The notes: generated by a model not told the origin, from the letters alone. Positions 1 to 11,692 are shown, counted from the stretch's first letter. The stretch: 64,000 bases of DNA from Epiperipatus broadwayi (GCA_028023455.1 JAQFVV010001008.1:1-64000), one strand, 5' to 3'. Numbers and translations: made by a program.

Positions 1-42
1 TATTCTCTTAAAAAAAAAAACTTTTTTTTTTTTAAGAGAATA
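1..42. repeat. A/T-rich near-perfect palindrome at window edge
   Basis: The window opens with TATTCTCTTA followed by an A run, then a T run and TAAGAGAATA. The two halves are reverse complements and can form a hairpin of about 20 bp. The element it belongs to may extend outside the window. No coding content. Confidence 0.7.
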
Positions 43-484
43 AAATAAACTGGGTAAGTTCAAAGATTATAATGTTTATAGGTTTTAGATATTAAGAAAT
101 AATAATAAATATAAAATATTATTTTTAACAGAAGAATAAGTAAAGAAATAATAAATATATGATTTAAAATTAAAAGAATATTAGTTTATAACCATAAAGT
201 TTAGGTTTCTGAAGAATAAAATAATTAGTAGATTGTTAATAATAATAAAATAGATAGGATATATATTTAGATTAATAGTTGTCCTTGAATATATATATAT
301 GTATAAAATTAGGAATACATGTATAATTTATATTTATTTTCTGTTTATGTTGTACATTTTATTTTATATTGTTTTATTTGGGTTTGATTATTTATTTCAG
401 TTTTTTAAATATATTTTGTGTTGTTTTTAGGTTTTTATTGTTTACATTTTTTATAGAGTTATTATATAGTTATGTATTTTATTT

Positions 485-600
485 TATTTTGTTCATTATA
501 TCATAGCTCTGAAGAAGACTGCATGTCAGTCGAAATGTAGGTGTATGTATATGTATAAATAAAGAGTTTTGCTAAAAAGTGTTTGAAGTTGTTTGGATAA
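485..600 (+). mobile_element. Penelope-like terminal repeat with hammerhead-like motif
   Basis: Positions 509-536 read CTGAAGA, an extra A, a 5-bp stem GACTG/CAGTC with loop CATGT, then GAAAT. The same layout (CTGANGAAG, short hairpin, GAAA) recurs at 19.0, 40.46 and 59.24 kb and near the GIY-YIG fragment at 11.27 kb. Hammerhead ribozymes are known in the terminal repeats of Penelope-like elements; this copy has one extra base between the CUGANGA core and stem II, so I call it hammerhead-like, not a proven ribozyme. An AATAAA-type signal follows at about 557-562. Tail sequence differs from the other loci, so this is a separate family. Confidence 0.5.
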
Positions 601-741
601 ATTGCATTTATATAATATATAAATGCTTGATTTTGTTATTTTTTTAAGAAAAAAAAGTTGAGAAATTTATTAAATATTATAAATATATTAAATAAAAATA
701 AAACTCTCTGTTTAATTTTCTAGTGCAGTATTAGTATGTAA

Positions 742-946
742 TTTTAATCTGAAGGGAATTACACCCCATACACGTGCTGTAATGTTGTTTTAATATCTCA
801 ACAAAATAAGATGGCCACTCTTATTTTTTCAAAGTCGCTACCTTGTGCTTTGTTTTGAGAGTATATTTTGTAATCAACAAAACATCGTTGAAGTATTAAA
901 ACATTACAATGGAGGTGTGTAGAATGTAATTACCTTCTGATTAAAT
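742..946. repeat. Imperfect inverted repeat, MITE-like
   Basis: The left arm (TTTAATCTGAAGGGAATTAC onward, about 742-800) is matched in reverse complement by the right arm ending TTACCTTCTGATTAAATT (about 870-946). The arms share the TGTAATGTT-TTTTAATA block with several mismatches. No open reading frame. A small foldback or MITE-like element is the simplest reading; its superfamily cannot be told. Confidence 0.5.
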
Positions 947-1247
947 TAAATATTATAAATATAAAAATGGCAAATAAAAAAATTATTAAATGAAAGCAAT
1001 GTTTCCTTTGTATAACTGGAGAACAGCCAATGATTAATTTTAATAAAGTTGAAACAACTTTATAAACATTTATTCAGAGATTGATCTAAGTGTTAGAACT
1101 TCTTATAAAAAAAGTGAATAAGAAAGAAAAATATTGCTAGTGATTTAAAACCTTCCTAAAGTAGAAATCACTCTTTTGAAAAATAATTGTAGTTATTATA
1201 ATACTAAAAAATATTTTTAAAAAGCAATACTGTCTTTGTTATTGCCT

Positions 1248-1402
1248 AGCAACAAGATTAGCTCAATTATTTTTATCTGTGACAAAAGATATAATTTTTT
1301 AAGAATCATGGATCAAAAATTTCAAGCAACAAGATTAGCTCAATTATTTTTATCTGTGACAAAAGATATAATTTTTTAAGACTCTTGGATCAAAAATTTC
1401 AA
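1248..1402. repeat. 77-bp tandem duplication
   Basis: The block AGCAACAAGATTAGCTCAAT starts at 1248 and again at 1325. The two 77-bp units are nearly identical, so the duplication is recent. Not in a recognised gene. Confidence 0.85.
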
Positions 1403-4400
1403 AGTTAAACTGAAATATTAATTTTAGGAGGAGCAAGTACTCATGGTAAAGACTGCTTTCTTTTTTACTGTTTCTCTATAAGAAAACTATTGAGAAACCC
1501 AACATTTTCTTCTAGTTGACTATTAAAAAAAGCTATTTATCTTTTTTATTGAAAGACAAAATCACAATTTCTTTAAATAAAAAAAGCTGAAAGATTCAAT
1601 CTAAACCTAATTAATTTATAATAAATGATCCAAAATAAGTTTAGATTAAACAAATCTCTTCATCTCTAAAGTCTGTTGAAGTCTTAAGAAATGAGAATAG
1701 AAATGATAAGATACTAGAGAACTAGAAAGAATCGAGGAAAAAGAGATGAGAGAATAAAAAAGTTGATAATCTCAAGAAGGTGAGGAGATAAGTGTCAATG
1801 TTGAAGGGCTGAAATCAGAAACAAACGTTTTTAAGAAAATGATCTCCTTTAGTGTTGAGACCAATCTTTTAGTTAAGTAGTTAGTGATGATAAAGAATGT
1901 TTCAATTTTAAAATTTTAATTTAATTAAATACATAAATGTTCTAGATATTTATATAGAAAATGTAGTCTATATATTTTAAATTTAGCTCTTATTCATCGT
2001 TAGCATGCTTTCAATACATAACATAGCATAATGATAACATTTGCACTTCTTTAGTGAATAGAGTTTATATGTATACTTGATAAATATTTTAATATTAAAA
2101 ATCATTAATTGAAATATTTTCAAAACACAATTATATTTAAAGACTTGTTTGAAATGAGGAATAGTTAAAATTTAAAATAAAACTATAGCTACTTATAATA
2201 GTATCTTAAGTAATATTTACTAAAGGTTTATTGCCTTAGTAAATAATACTTAGCAAATATTTAATAAAGGTTTATTGCCTTAGTAAATATTACTTACATA
2301 ATCAATGTGCGTTAAATAAATTTATAATTACAACTTTAAATAGTATCTTAATAAGAGAAACTTAAAAATTTATTGAAACTATATTACAAATGCATATATA
2401 CAAGTTTTGTTTAATATCCGTTTCCACTATTTTTTAAAAATGTATCTGCTGAATTGTGTTTAGGATGTACATATCTATGCACAAATTTTTATTATAACAT
2501 AAACACAGTTTATAAACAGAAAAGACTTTTTTTTGCAGGCTATCATATTTTTTATGATGCATAAATTATATGTATATATGAAGATCAGAGATTTCAGGTC
2601 AAGGATTATATGAGTATTTATTAAATGCAAGAGTGATGGACATGCTTGATATTTGCTTTTTCCCCCAATTGGGTACAATGAGCTTGGTGTTTGCCATTAG
2701 TAAAACATTATAATTTTAAAAAAAATCTAAAAATCCACCTAATTATTTGGGTTAATTATTTACAACTTTGGATTGAGATTATACACATATATTTATCAGA
2801 TATTTACGGCTAGAATTGGTGTAAAATAAAAGTTAAAAAAAACACACACACACACCATCACATAACTTTAGTGTACACATAAACTTCATTAATGAAATAA
2901 AAGAAACATCTGCTTCAGATATCATATTTTAATTTTTTAAATCCCTGCTTTAATATATATATATATATATTTAAATCTCATTAGTTTTATTTATGTTTTC
3001 AGGAGTAGTTCTTCCATCTATTCCAGAATATCTATTATAAACTTTAGTAATCAATGATTATTGATTGTTGGGACTAGTATAACTATATGGCCAGTGTAGT
3101 TTCTGATGTATGTCCTTCATGATTATAATTTTTGAATTTGAAACTGGGATTTACTCATCTTGAAATATCTTTTAATTTCTTTTACTATCAAATTCATAGT
3201 CTGAAACTAAGAAAACCATAAAGTTTGAATCAAATTCAACTTAGAAAATAGGTCTGACACTTGATCACTAATTATATATTGGTGAACTCAGTTTTACACT
3301 AACTATGATCTCTTTCACCCATTTGGTTGAAATAGTTTATATCAAAATGTATCACATGACACAACATCCTTTCAAAAGCAGTTTTCTTCATTCTAGTTAA
3401 AAGCTATCTTTTGTTAGGTTGAGTTATCAAAACCTTAGAATTATTTTAAATTTTAGATTATTAATCTGATAAAATAAAAAAGATAAAGGTGGTTACTATT
3501 AGCATTAGTCCTAGTTTTAAATCCAGTCATTATTGTTGAAGATCATAAACTTGTCTAAGAATATGATGTAATAGTACTCTTATCTAATGTACATTGAATA
3601 TTCAAACTTTCGACAAATGACTGTGGAGCAGAATGAAGATAAGGTTCCTGAAATCAAAATTAAGTGTAAATGAATAAAATAATGTCATATTTTATTGGTA
3701 TAATCTTATTTATCAAGTTTTGTATTAATATTATGTGAGATTATGAAATATAAATATAGATATTAAATCAAAGCACAACTATTTACATTACCGCATTATA
3801 TAAAAGTATAATTAAATACCACAAACTTTATCTATATTTTAAGCAAGTAAATATTATTTAATTTAACTGACAAAATGAAAACTTATTTGATTCGTGCTAT
3901 AGTATATTGTCATAGGTAAACATAGTGACAGTCATATCAGCTTGGAGGATTTTATATAAGATGTTCCCGTATATCATATCTATCTGCAAAAGGCTTCAGA
4001 GTTTTGTCTGATAATCTAGTAAGATATCACGGCCCAAGTCTGACGTAATCAATACTTAAGGATATGGATAAACAAGTACTTACGACATGTATGACAGCAT
4101 ATATCTGCCTGCAGCATCAATAAATATGCTACCAGAAGACTTTAAATTGGCATAGATACTTTCCTTATATAAGTTCTATACAACGTAATAGATAAAAACA
4201 TATAAATCAACATAAGCATGTAATATATTAAATAGAATTCAAAATTATGCAATGGTTAAATTGAAATATATATATATACAAACATACTAAAACATTTTCA
4301 TTGGTAAAATATGTAAACATATATTTCGGATTTGATACGTGCACGTATTCCTTTTTGTAAACATTAATGTTATATTAATTTGACCTTTTAACTGGATCCC

Positions 4401-4530
4401 TCAAGCTATCTTTAGGATAATAGAAATCATTCAGCAACACCTTTATTTGAAATACATTCACACACACACATATACTACATTAAAATTGTTTGTAGTATTT
4501 AAACTTAATAATTGCAGATATTATATAATA
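1403..4530. other. AT-rich non-coding stretch
   Basis: No gene or clear transposon seen. Contents: a local repeat at 2205-2300, where TAAAGGTTTATTGCCTTAG occurs twice about 45 bp apart and the first copy sits in a short palindrome flanked by AGTAATATTTACTA and TAGTAAATAATACT; an AC run at 2843-2855; a TA run at 2950-2970; another AC run near 4458-4470. The only open frames are short and AT-driven. Confidence 0.6.
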
Positions 4531-4542
4531 TCATCATCATCA

Positions 4543-6443
4543 TCAACCATTATCAATCCACTGCAGGATGAAGGTCTCTCCAAGTTTAATCCATCTTCTC
4601 CGATCTTTAACTTCTCTTCTCCACAACACCCCTGCACATTTTCTTATTTCATCCATCCATCTCACATGTGATTTCTTTCTGGGTCTTTTACAATCTCTTG
4701 GAATCCAGTTTAAAATTTCAATTGTCCATCTATTATCATCTCTTCTAACAATATGTCCAGCCCAACTCCATTTCAATCTTTTAATTTTTTCAATAAGGTC
4801 AGTAACACCTGTTTGTTGTCTTACCCATACATTGCGTTTTCGAACTCTTCTTGTTACTCCCAACATACATCTCTCCATACTCCTTTGAGTGGTTTGAAGT
4901 CTCTGTATTGCTCTTCTATTAAGTATCCAGTGTCAGATCCATAAGTCAGAACTGGTAAAACACACTTGTTAAAAACCATCCTTTTCAAACACATAGGCAT
5001 ATTTCCTTTTAGTATCAAGTTATTTCTACCAAAAGCACTCCAACCAAGTTTAATTCTATGATTAATTTCTTCCAGTATGTTTCCATTTGTATTAATAATC
5101 TGACCAAGGTATTTGTAACTGTTAACTTCTTCTAATTCTTCATAATCAATCTTTATTTTCATATTTTGAGCAAATCGATTAAACATTACTTTAGTCTTTT
5201 TAACATTTATCTTTAGTCCTACTTTTCTACTTTCATCTGTTAACTCCTGCAACATTTCCTGCAGCTCTGAAGCATTATTTGCAAAAACAACTACATCATC
5301 TGCGAAATCTAAATGACTTAAATACTCTCCATTTACTTTCACTCCTTTAGTTTCCCATTTTAATTCACAAAATACTTCTTGCAGCACTGCTGTAAAAAGT
5401 TTTGGAAATATGGAGTCACCTTGTCTTACACCTTTCTCAATGTTGACTTTCCCAGTCTCATTATGTAATCTAATTGTTGCTGTTGCATTTTTTATAAATA
5501 TTCTTTAAAATATGACAATATCCTGGATCTATATCTTGATGATCCAATGCTTTAATCACTGAAGAAATGTGTATAGAATCGAATGCCTTTTCATAACTTA
5601 CAAATCCAAAACATAATGACAACTCATATTTGTTTGTCCTTTCTATGACTTCTCTCAATACCTAGATATGATCTATTGTACTAAAACCACTTTTAAATCC
5701 AGCTTGTTCTCTTGGTTGGTGGAAATCCAAAGTTCTCTGTAGACGAGTTGTAATTATCTTGGTAAAAATTTTATATAAAACTGATAAAAGGCTGATAGGT
5801 CTGTAATTTCTAATATCTTCTTTATCACCTTTTTTAAATATTAATATTATTACTGCATTCTTCCAATCTTCCGGTACATCTTTATCATTTAGACATTTGG
5901 TATATAACTTTGCTAAAATTGTTTCTATTTCTTCACCTGCTTCTTTTAATATATTGGGAACCACCCCCCACGAAGACAACGGGGACAAAAAAAAAAGGAA
6001 GAGGGGGGGAGGGGGGGGGAAACAATTATAATTCCATCATTTCCTGGAGCCTTTCCTTTCTTCATACATTTAATTGCATGTCTCACTTCTTCATTTAAAA
6101 TTCTGGGCAATTCGAAAGATGTAATAGATATAGGAGGTACTTGTTCTTTATTACTATATAATTCTTGATAAAAATCTTCTACCAATTTCATGATGTCATC
6201 TCTCTTTTTAGTAATAATTCCATCCTTTTTTCTTATTGCAGATATAAATTTCCTACCAATACCAAAATGTTGTTTAACATTCTTGAGACTTTTATTTTCT
6301 TCTACAGCTTTCCTTGCTATTTCACAGTTATACTTTCTTATATTATTTTCAACTCTTTTCCGTACGATTTTACAAAATTTGAGATATTCAATTCTTTTTA
6401 ATACATCATTTTTGTATATCTTCATATTCCTTCTTTTCTTCAT
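4543..6443 (-). pseudogene. RTE LINE reverse transcriptase, frameshifted
   Basis: Reading down the minus strand: a linker (6443-6020); [20 protein letters not shown] and NYRPISLLSVLYKIFTKII (about 5880-5740); CFGFVSYEKAFDSI (about 5610-5570), the RT motif with the first catalytic Asp replaced by Ser-Tyr context; LDFADDVVVF (about 5320-5290) with the catalytic Asp pair intact; and NSYKYLGQIINTNG (about 5120-5080). The last block (4878-4543) holds KRLKWSWAGHIVRRDD, typical of the RTE C terminus. At least four frame changes or stops separate the blocks. All domains expected of an RTE RT are present in order, so this is a decayed full-length gene, not a host protein. Confidence 0.85.
5957..6020. 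other. 64-bp G-rich low-complexity block inside the LINE
   Basis: Compared with the second LINE copy, which reads directly from TTTAATATAT into CAATTATAATTTCATC at about 55365-55390, this copy carries about 64 extra bases. They include TTGGGAACCACCCCCCACG, an A run and long G runs. The composition is unlike anything else in the window. It may be a small insertion or an assembly or sequencing artefact. Confidence 0.6.
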
Positions 6444-7436
6444 AAATTCTCTAGTCTCAGTAGAAATTTTATTGTCAATTGCTGCTTTTTTCTACCAGCT
6501 ATCTTTGTTGCAGTTTTTAAAAGTGTATCAGTTATTTTCATATTAATTTCATTCAAATCTGAATCATGTTCAAAATCTCCTAACACTTGAAACCTATTTG
6601 TAAGTTCTAATTTAAATTCATTAGAATGTTTCTCAAGATTAGGAATATCAACTGTAAATATTGTTTTTCTTAATAATTTTTGTCTCTCTAGTTTTACATT
6701 AACACGTAACTTACACCTTACTAATTGATGATCACATCCTGTGTTAAATTTATTAAGAACATTACAATCTTGAAATATGTATTTTCTGTTAGTGAAAATA
6801 TAATCCAATTCTGCTGTACCTTCATTTGGATGTTTCCATGTCCATTTCCTTTTAACATTTTTCTCAAAAAATGAATTCATAATATAAAGTTGTTTTTTTT
6901 TCTGCAAACTCCACAAGTCTATGTCCTCCCTCATTTATATTACCATAACCAAAATTACCTACAGCAATTTCATCTTTCATTTGTCTACCTATTCTAGCAT
7001 TAAAGTCTTCCATAACAATTTTAAAATGTTTATTCTGATCAAAAGCCTTTTGTACATCCATATAAAAATCTTCTACTACTTCATCACTATGGGAACTTGT
7101 TGGGGCATAAACCTGAATTATCTGCATTTGGTATCTGCTATTAAGTTGTATAACTAATCTTGCCACTCTGTCCGATACACCATCAATCTCCACAATATTG
7201 TTCTTCCACTTTTTATTTATAATGAATCCTACTCCACTTGTATTTCCAATATGTGTGCCTTTATAATAGAGTATATGTCCACTTTTTAAATCAATTGTTT
7301 CTTCACCTTTTCTTCTAACTTCACAAAGTCCAACAATGTCCCATTTAATATAAGACAGTTCTTCTAATTCTTGCAATCTTCCTTCACTTGAAAGTGATCT
7401 GCAGTTGTAAGTACCTAAATAAAAAGTCGTCATCAA
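6440..7436 (-). pseudogene. RTE LINE endonuclease and linker region
   Basis: The first 190 codons (7436 down to 6864) give the exonuclease-endonuclease-phosphatase fold used by LINEs to nick target DNA. Visible blocks are YLGTYNCRSL near the N terminus, DIVGLCEVRRKGEE at about residues 33-46, IIQVYAPTSSHSDE at about 105-118 and MEDFNARIG at about 142-150. The usual GDFNA block reads EDFNA here, so the Gly is replaced. A frame change near 6900 moves into a second segment (6934-6440) containing RKWTWKHPNEGTAELDYIFT, the WxSPDG/LDYIF-like end of the domain, followed by linker. The family is often annotated in insects and spiders as craniofacial development protein 2-like, which is really this LINE endonuclease. 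Confidence 0.85.
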
Positions 7437-7889
7437 ATGGCAGCCTGGGTCCGCAATCAGGGGATTCTTAGCACCCTCCGCCTTCGGCCACCAACCGCTG
7501 CCTTGGTTGGTGACTTTACAGCCTCCTGGGAATAAGGGCCATGCTTTATTTTTGTCTGTTATAATTGTATATATTTATTGGAAAAATATTTATCATTTAC
7601 ACAAACATTCATTCTGCCTTATCAGGCAACCGAAAAGAAAGATCATGGTGTTTCTTGATCTTAAACTCAGAGGTAAAAAGCCAATAAACTCACCACGCTG
7701 GCTAATGCGTGTTGGTGAGCAGCCCATCCATGTTCGTATACTATATGAATAATCACATAGTAATAACAGCTGCAACGACAAGAACGTATGGAGTGGACAT
7801 TAGGAATTTGCCCTGCTCGGTTCCTTTAAGGCCTCCAAGAGGAATCAAAGGGTCTCCTTTCAGTTAATAGCAAACTCCTTTCTGCAGCC

Positions 7890-8446
7890 ATTATATAATA
7901 TATCGCTTTATAAATTTATATATACGTGTGTATGTTAAGTACAAACATTGTAATGTCTCATTAAATGTTATGATTGTAGCTTCAACATTGGGGTGCTAAA
8001 ATATATTATATTACAAGAATGAATCAGTTTTTTAAAAAGCAGAATTTGATTTATAATTTGAAGTAATTCGAAATTTATGTTAATTGTTATATATGAAAAT
8101 GGAAAAGTGAGATTGCCAAAAATATTTTTAAGTTTTATTCAAAGGTTTGTTGAAAAGAAAAAATATGAGATTCAAAAATGAAAGATTTCTGACGTATTCT
8201 CACCTGAGGGAGATAGAGGGGGTGGGGATAGAAACAAAATATCAATTAAATGAAAATCTAGGCTTTGATACTTGAACGTTGTTTTATCATAAGCGATTGA
8301 CTTTTAAACAATAAATTGGAAGAGATCTATATTACAAATATCTCCTAAGATCAAATCATATTAAATGTTACTGGTAAATGTATAATCGAATGATGTATAG
8401 CGCGCAGAAATCATAAGAAGTTTGGACACAGGAAGTGATAGAGTAA
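7890..8446. other. Non-coding stretch after the LINE
   Basis: AT-rich, no gene seen. It begins with the presumed LINE target duplication and ends at a reversed LINE 3' end. A short purine-rich patch (AGGGAGATAGAGGGGGTGGG) lies at about 8208-8227. Confidence 0.5.
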
Positions 8447-8552
8447 TGTGATGTATTGTGGCTTCTTAAACGAAGTCAAGAATATCTCAGCAATTATGGC
8501 CAGATAAACCTGTTAGCCACTTTATTTTCCATTCCCCTATTTCAACTAGATT
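8447..8552 (-). mobile_element. 5'-truncated LINE 3' end (family with CATCACATTA tail)
   Basis: The minus strand matches the 3' tail seen at 14.2, 20.1 and 24.1 kb, including GTGGCTAACAGGTTTATCTG, AATATTCTTGACTTCGTTTA and the terminal CATCACATTA. Only about 100 bp of the element remain, typical of incomplete LINE reverse transcription. Confidence 0.8.
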
Positions 8553-9921
8553 CCAGGTTTTAATATTTATAAATTATATAAAGTTTATCAAATATATTAT
8601 ACGTAGACAATAAATACGCACTTATGAATCAAGAAAAACAATTTGAACTTGTAACCTATTACAGACTGTTCCAAAAAGTATAGCGTTAGTTTGATATCTA
8701 GAACAAAGTTATTCGAAGCGATAAAGGCGAAAATTCTTTTTAAATACGTGATTATTCATAAAACTATATAAAATATGTAAACTTGCATTAAAAAAAAAAG
8801 ATTCAAATGAAGAGCGATCCAGCTTTAGGCTAAAAGTATATATTTCTGAACAATAGCATTTCGATAACGGAAACAATTATTTTTAAATTCTCATTTTAGG
8901 ATCGACAACATCGCTTAATTTAGCGGAGTAACAGGTTTGTTAAGTATATATGGTCTGCATTCACGGGTCATTTATTCTTCCAACTTCCTCTATCGGTTCC
9001 TTAAAGAAAATAACGGATATCATATAAAATACCATCTTCAATTAACAGGTGACTATTTAAATTCCATTTACAATTTATTATTTTTATTTTAAACTTTCAA
9101 TTAAATCAACCGCATTAAAAACTTAATATGTGATCTAGCGTAGAAAAAAAATCTCTATTCGGATGTTTTGTTGTTTTTAAAATTTACCTTTTGAAAATTT
9201 GGACAATTTTTCGTAAGTACAATAAACATTCTTTATATTAACTATAATATCAGTTATATAATAATTAAAAATTTAATATATATCGTTGTATTATTGTAAG
9301 TTGCTTTTTACCTAATATTTAGAAAACATATACTTTAAAATAAAGACGTGTAATTAATATAATTCTATGTGCAGTTCATAAGTTATATTTTTAATTGCTA
9401 TTAGCATGTGGACTCATTTATTAATTATGAATTTTATTTTTAAATTCATACAGACAATATGCTCACAATATAGATTGAGTCATTATAAGAACTTAATAAC
9501 TAACTACTGTAAAAGTATAAAAAAAACTTAATTCATTAATTTAAAATCCAATGCAATTCAAAATTTAGAATTTATCCGGAGCTGACATTATCTTCATACT
9601 TATAACTCTTCTAAGTAATTTCATGAATTTCATTTATAATCCTGTGCTTACGTTTATTCATAGGATATAATTTTGTTAAGTAGACTATAGTTTTTACAAT
9701 GTGCTGTCCAAGTCATCAATCAGCTCAGATGAATGGTATAGTCACATCAAAGTGATATTTTATTTGCACTGATATATGTAACTTAATGAAGTGAGAAGGC
9801 TTTATAATAATCCTGTATGTATATATATATAACAAGTCTTAATTTCACCACTGTTTGCTAAGTCTATCCAACATCTTTCATAGTAAAACAGTGATGAAAA
9901 AGATATTAGTGATTAGAGTAG
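8553..9921. other. AT-rich non-coding stretch
   Basis: No gene, repeat array or transposon recognised apart from short A and T runs and a TA microsatellite near 9822-9832. Confidence 0.5.
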
Positions 9922-9984
9922 ACTCTCTAACTAAGACTAACTACTCTCTAACTAAAATTAACTACTCTCTAACTAAGACTAACT
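9922..9984. repeat. 21-bp tandem repeat, three copies
   Basis: Three head-to-tail units beginning ACTCTCTAACTAA at 9922, 9943 and 9964. The first and third are identical (ACTAAGACTAACT version); the middle has two substitutions. Confidence 0.9.
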
Positions 9985-10239
9985 AGATGTCATTGACTGC
10001 TCAATAATTGAAGGGTAAGTCAAATTAATTTTGGGGATATGGAGAATCTGAGCTTGGTAAAAAAAAAAAATTCAAGTTCCATCTAGATTCAAACTGAAGT
10101 TGAATAAAGTTAATCATTGTGAGAACCATTAACTATGAAGTTCTTCAAGACACACACACAATATTTATATATCAGGGATGAAGTGTCCACATATTGAATA
10201 GAATGAGTGCTTCCATAGAAAAATTCACTAAAAAAATTA

Positions 10240-10860
10240 ACTTTCAATTTTTTTTTTACCAACAGTTGAATTGTTTTTATATATGCAAAGAATGAATTTG
10301 ACTAATGCATTCTTGGATAATTATAAGTTCAAACAATTTTAAGATCTAATTTACAGTTTAAACTTTTAAGAATGTTAAAAGGATTTGGAAGATAAAAATA
10401 TATTGATAATGTATTATCTATATTTAAACTAATCACAGTCTGATTAGAATGAGCAATTCAAATTCATTATTTTTGTTATGGAATTACTGTTGATTTTCAA
10501 TTTTTTTACCAAAAGTTGAAGTAAACAAAGGCAAAACTCTCCATACAGTAGTGCCACCCTGTGCCAAACAGAGGGTGGCACTACTGTATGGAGAGTTTTG
10601 CCTTTGTTTACAACAATTATGTGCTAGTATAGAGATGGTGATCATGTGATGTTTAAAAGTTGAAGTGTTTTTATATACAGAAAGAATGAATTTGACTAAT
10701 GAAATCTTGATTAATTATAAGAAGTTCAAACAATGCTAAGATATAATTTACAGTTAAAACTTTTAAGAATGTTAAAAGAATTTGGAAGATAAAAATATAT
10801 TGATAATATATTCTCTGATTTACAGATAAGAGTTTCAGATTTTTCTAGATGTGTGTAATA
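10240..10860. repeat. Direct duplication of about 130 bp split by an inserted hairpin
   Basis: Block 10285-10420 (GAATTTGACTAATG, then TTAAGAATGTTAAAAGGATT and GATAAAAATATATTGATAAT) recurs at 10686-10815 with scattered differences. The second copy's left flank is interrupted by the hairpin insertion at 10521-10654, flanked on both sides by AAAAGTTGAAG (10511-10521 and 10655-10665). This orders events: duplication first, hairpin insertion later. Confidence 0.75.
10521..10654. mobile_element. Back-to-back PLE-family tails: 40-bp perfect hairpin plus tail
   Basis: Positions 10521-10560 and 10572-10611 are perfect reverse complements, 40 bp each, with an 11-base loop GTGCCAAACAG. The arm contains CTCCATACAGTAGTGCCACC, the same end seen at 38.99 and 39.62 kb. 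After the right arm comes a tail (to about 10654) with ATGGTGATCATGTGATGTTT, which resembles the sequence outside the 39.6-kb copy. The whole is flanked by AAAAGTTGAAG, an apparent 11-bp target duplication. It reads as two terminal fragments of one family joined in inverted orientation. Confidence 0.75.
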
Positions 10861-10932
10861 TATATATATATTTAGGCACTATTACATAAAAATTGTTGTA
10901 TCAAGTGAAATAAAGGCATTATAAAAAAAAGT

Positions 10933-11205
10933 GTGCTACCATTCCTAAAAAAGTATTGCCTTAATGAAAGGATTAAGGTTCATATAAGTAGAATTAAACA
11001 TAGGTATCTTAACTCAGCTTTATATATTCATGAATTAAATACAGGTCATAAAATATTGTTTAACAATGCTTTGGTTATTTTTTATGAAAAGAATGAGTTA
11101 AAAAGAAGAATAAAGGAGACTTTGATAATAAATCTTCTTGATTCTGAGGCTATCAATCTTATGAAGACTTCTTTTGATATTAAGGGAAGGTGGAGTTTGA
11201 AATGA
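10933..11205 (+). pseudogene. Penelope-like element, C-terminal GIY-YIG endonuclease fragment
   Basis: The 90-codon open frame reads like the C-terminal half of the GIY-YIG nuclease of Penelope-like retroelements. It has CLNERIKVHISRIKHRYL, SALYIHELNTGHKILF at about residues 30-45 (the conserved H-x-x-x-T-G-H segment), a hydrophobic ALVIFYEK, then KRRIKETLIINLLD (the R-K-E-A/T block with the catalytic Glu) and an N-L/M-K end. The N-terminal GIY and YIG strands and the reverse transcriptase are not seen upstream, so it is 5'-truncated. The frame begins at a GTG and is probably not a translation start. A hammerhead-like terminal motif follows 60 bp downstream, the order expected in this class. 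Confidence 0.8.
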
Positions 11206-11400
11206 ATTATGGGAAGTTTTGTTTTTGTGTATATATATTTGTTATTTCTTTTAGTTTGATTTTCACTTGAGAAGGTCTATTTGTAGTAGATGAAACCATG
11301 GTTGTGTAAGGATTTTGGTAAAATTTTGGATTTAATCTAGTATTGCATTGTTTTATGGTTTTGCATATATATATATATATTAGAATAAATGTAAATAAAC
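11206..11400 (+). mobile_element. PLE 3' terminal region with CTTGAGAAG-hairpin-GAAACC motif
   Basis: Directly after the GIY-YIG fragment. At 11266-11297 the order is CTTGAGAAG, stem GTCTA/TAGAT around a 7-base loop, then GAAACC. This matches the CTGANGAAG-hairpin-GAAAC signature at other loci, with the first core bases changed (CTTGA for CTGA). A TA microsatellite follows at 11367-11381. Confidence 0.5.
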
Positions 11401-11483
11401 TGTCATTATAGAATAATTATTGTAAAAAAAGTAATGGATTACAATGGTGATAATAGATTTTATAAATAACTATAATAAACAAC

Positions 11484-11692
11484 AAATGTACTTTTAGTCA
11501 ATTTCTTAACCTTCTTCAAGTGAAAACCATTTAAATGTAATGGAAGTAAACATCATCATATGTTATTCTAAGTTATATAAATTAATACAGAATGTGATAA
11601 CATTAAAATTCATGAATCTTGGGCTATGGGAATAAATTTAAATAGTTTTCAGTTGAAGAAAGTTAAAAAAATTAACTAAAAGTCCTTCTGTG
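11484..11692. mobile_element. Inverted pair of PLE-like ends, tails outward
   Basis: On the minus strand at 11530-11484 and on the plus strand at 11646-11692 the same sequence occurs: TTTTCA[C/G]TTGAAGAA, then a GTTAA/TTGAC-type stem, then [T]AAAAGT. The motifs face away from each other about 115 bp apart. Degenerate compared with the motif at 11266. Confidence 0.45.

Larger units (their letters stand above)
4531..7889 (-). mobile_element. RTE-clade LINE, nearly full length but mutated
   Basis: A 3.36-kb non-LTR retrotransposon on the minus strand. The 5' end is near 7889 and the 3' end at 4531, where the minus strand ends in a TGATGATGATGA run, a usual RTE-type 3' terminus. ATTATATAATA flanks both sides (4520-4530 and 7890-7900), a plausible 11-bp target duplication that makes this one insertion. 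Order on the minus strand: 5' leader, apurinic endonuclease, linker, reverse transcriptase, C-terminal domain. The reading frame is split by several frameshifts and stops, and a 64-bp G-rich block interrupts it at 5957-6020, so it cannot make a working protein as assembled. A related copy lies at 53965-57165 on the same strand. Confidence 0.9.

Noticed and set aside
4568-4944. Plus-strand frames over the LINE at 4.5-7.2 kb and 54-57 kb
   Set aside because: They are opposite-strand shadows of the minus-strand RTE element.
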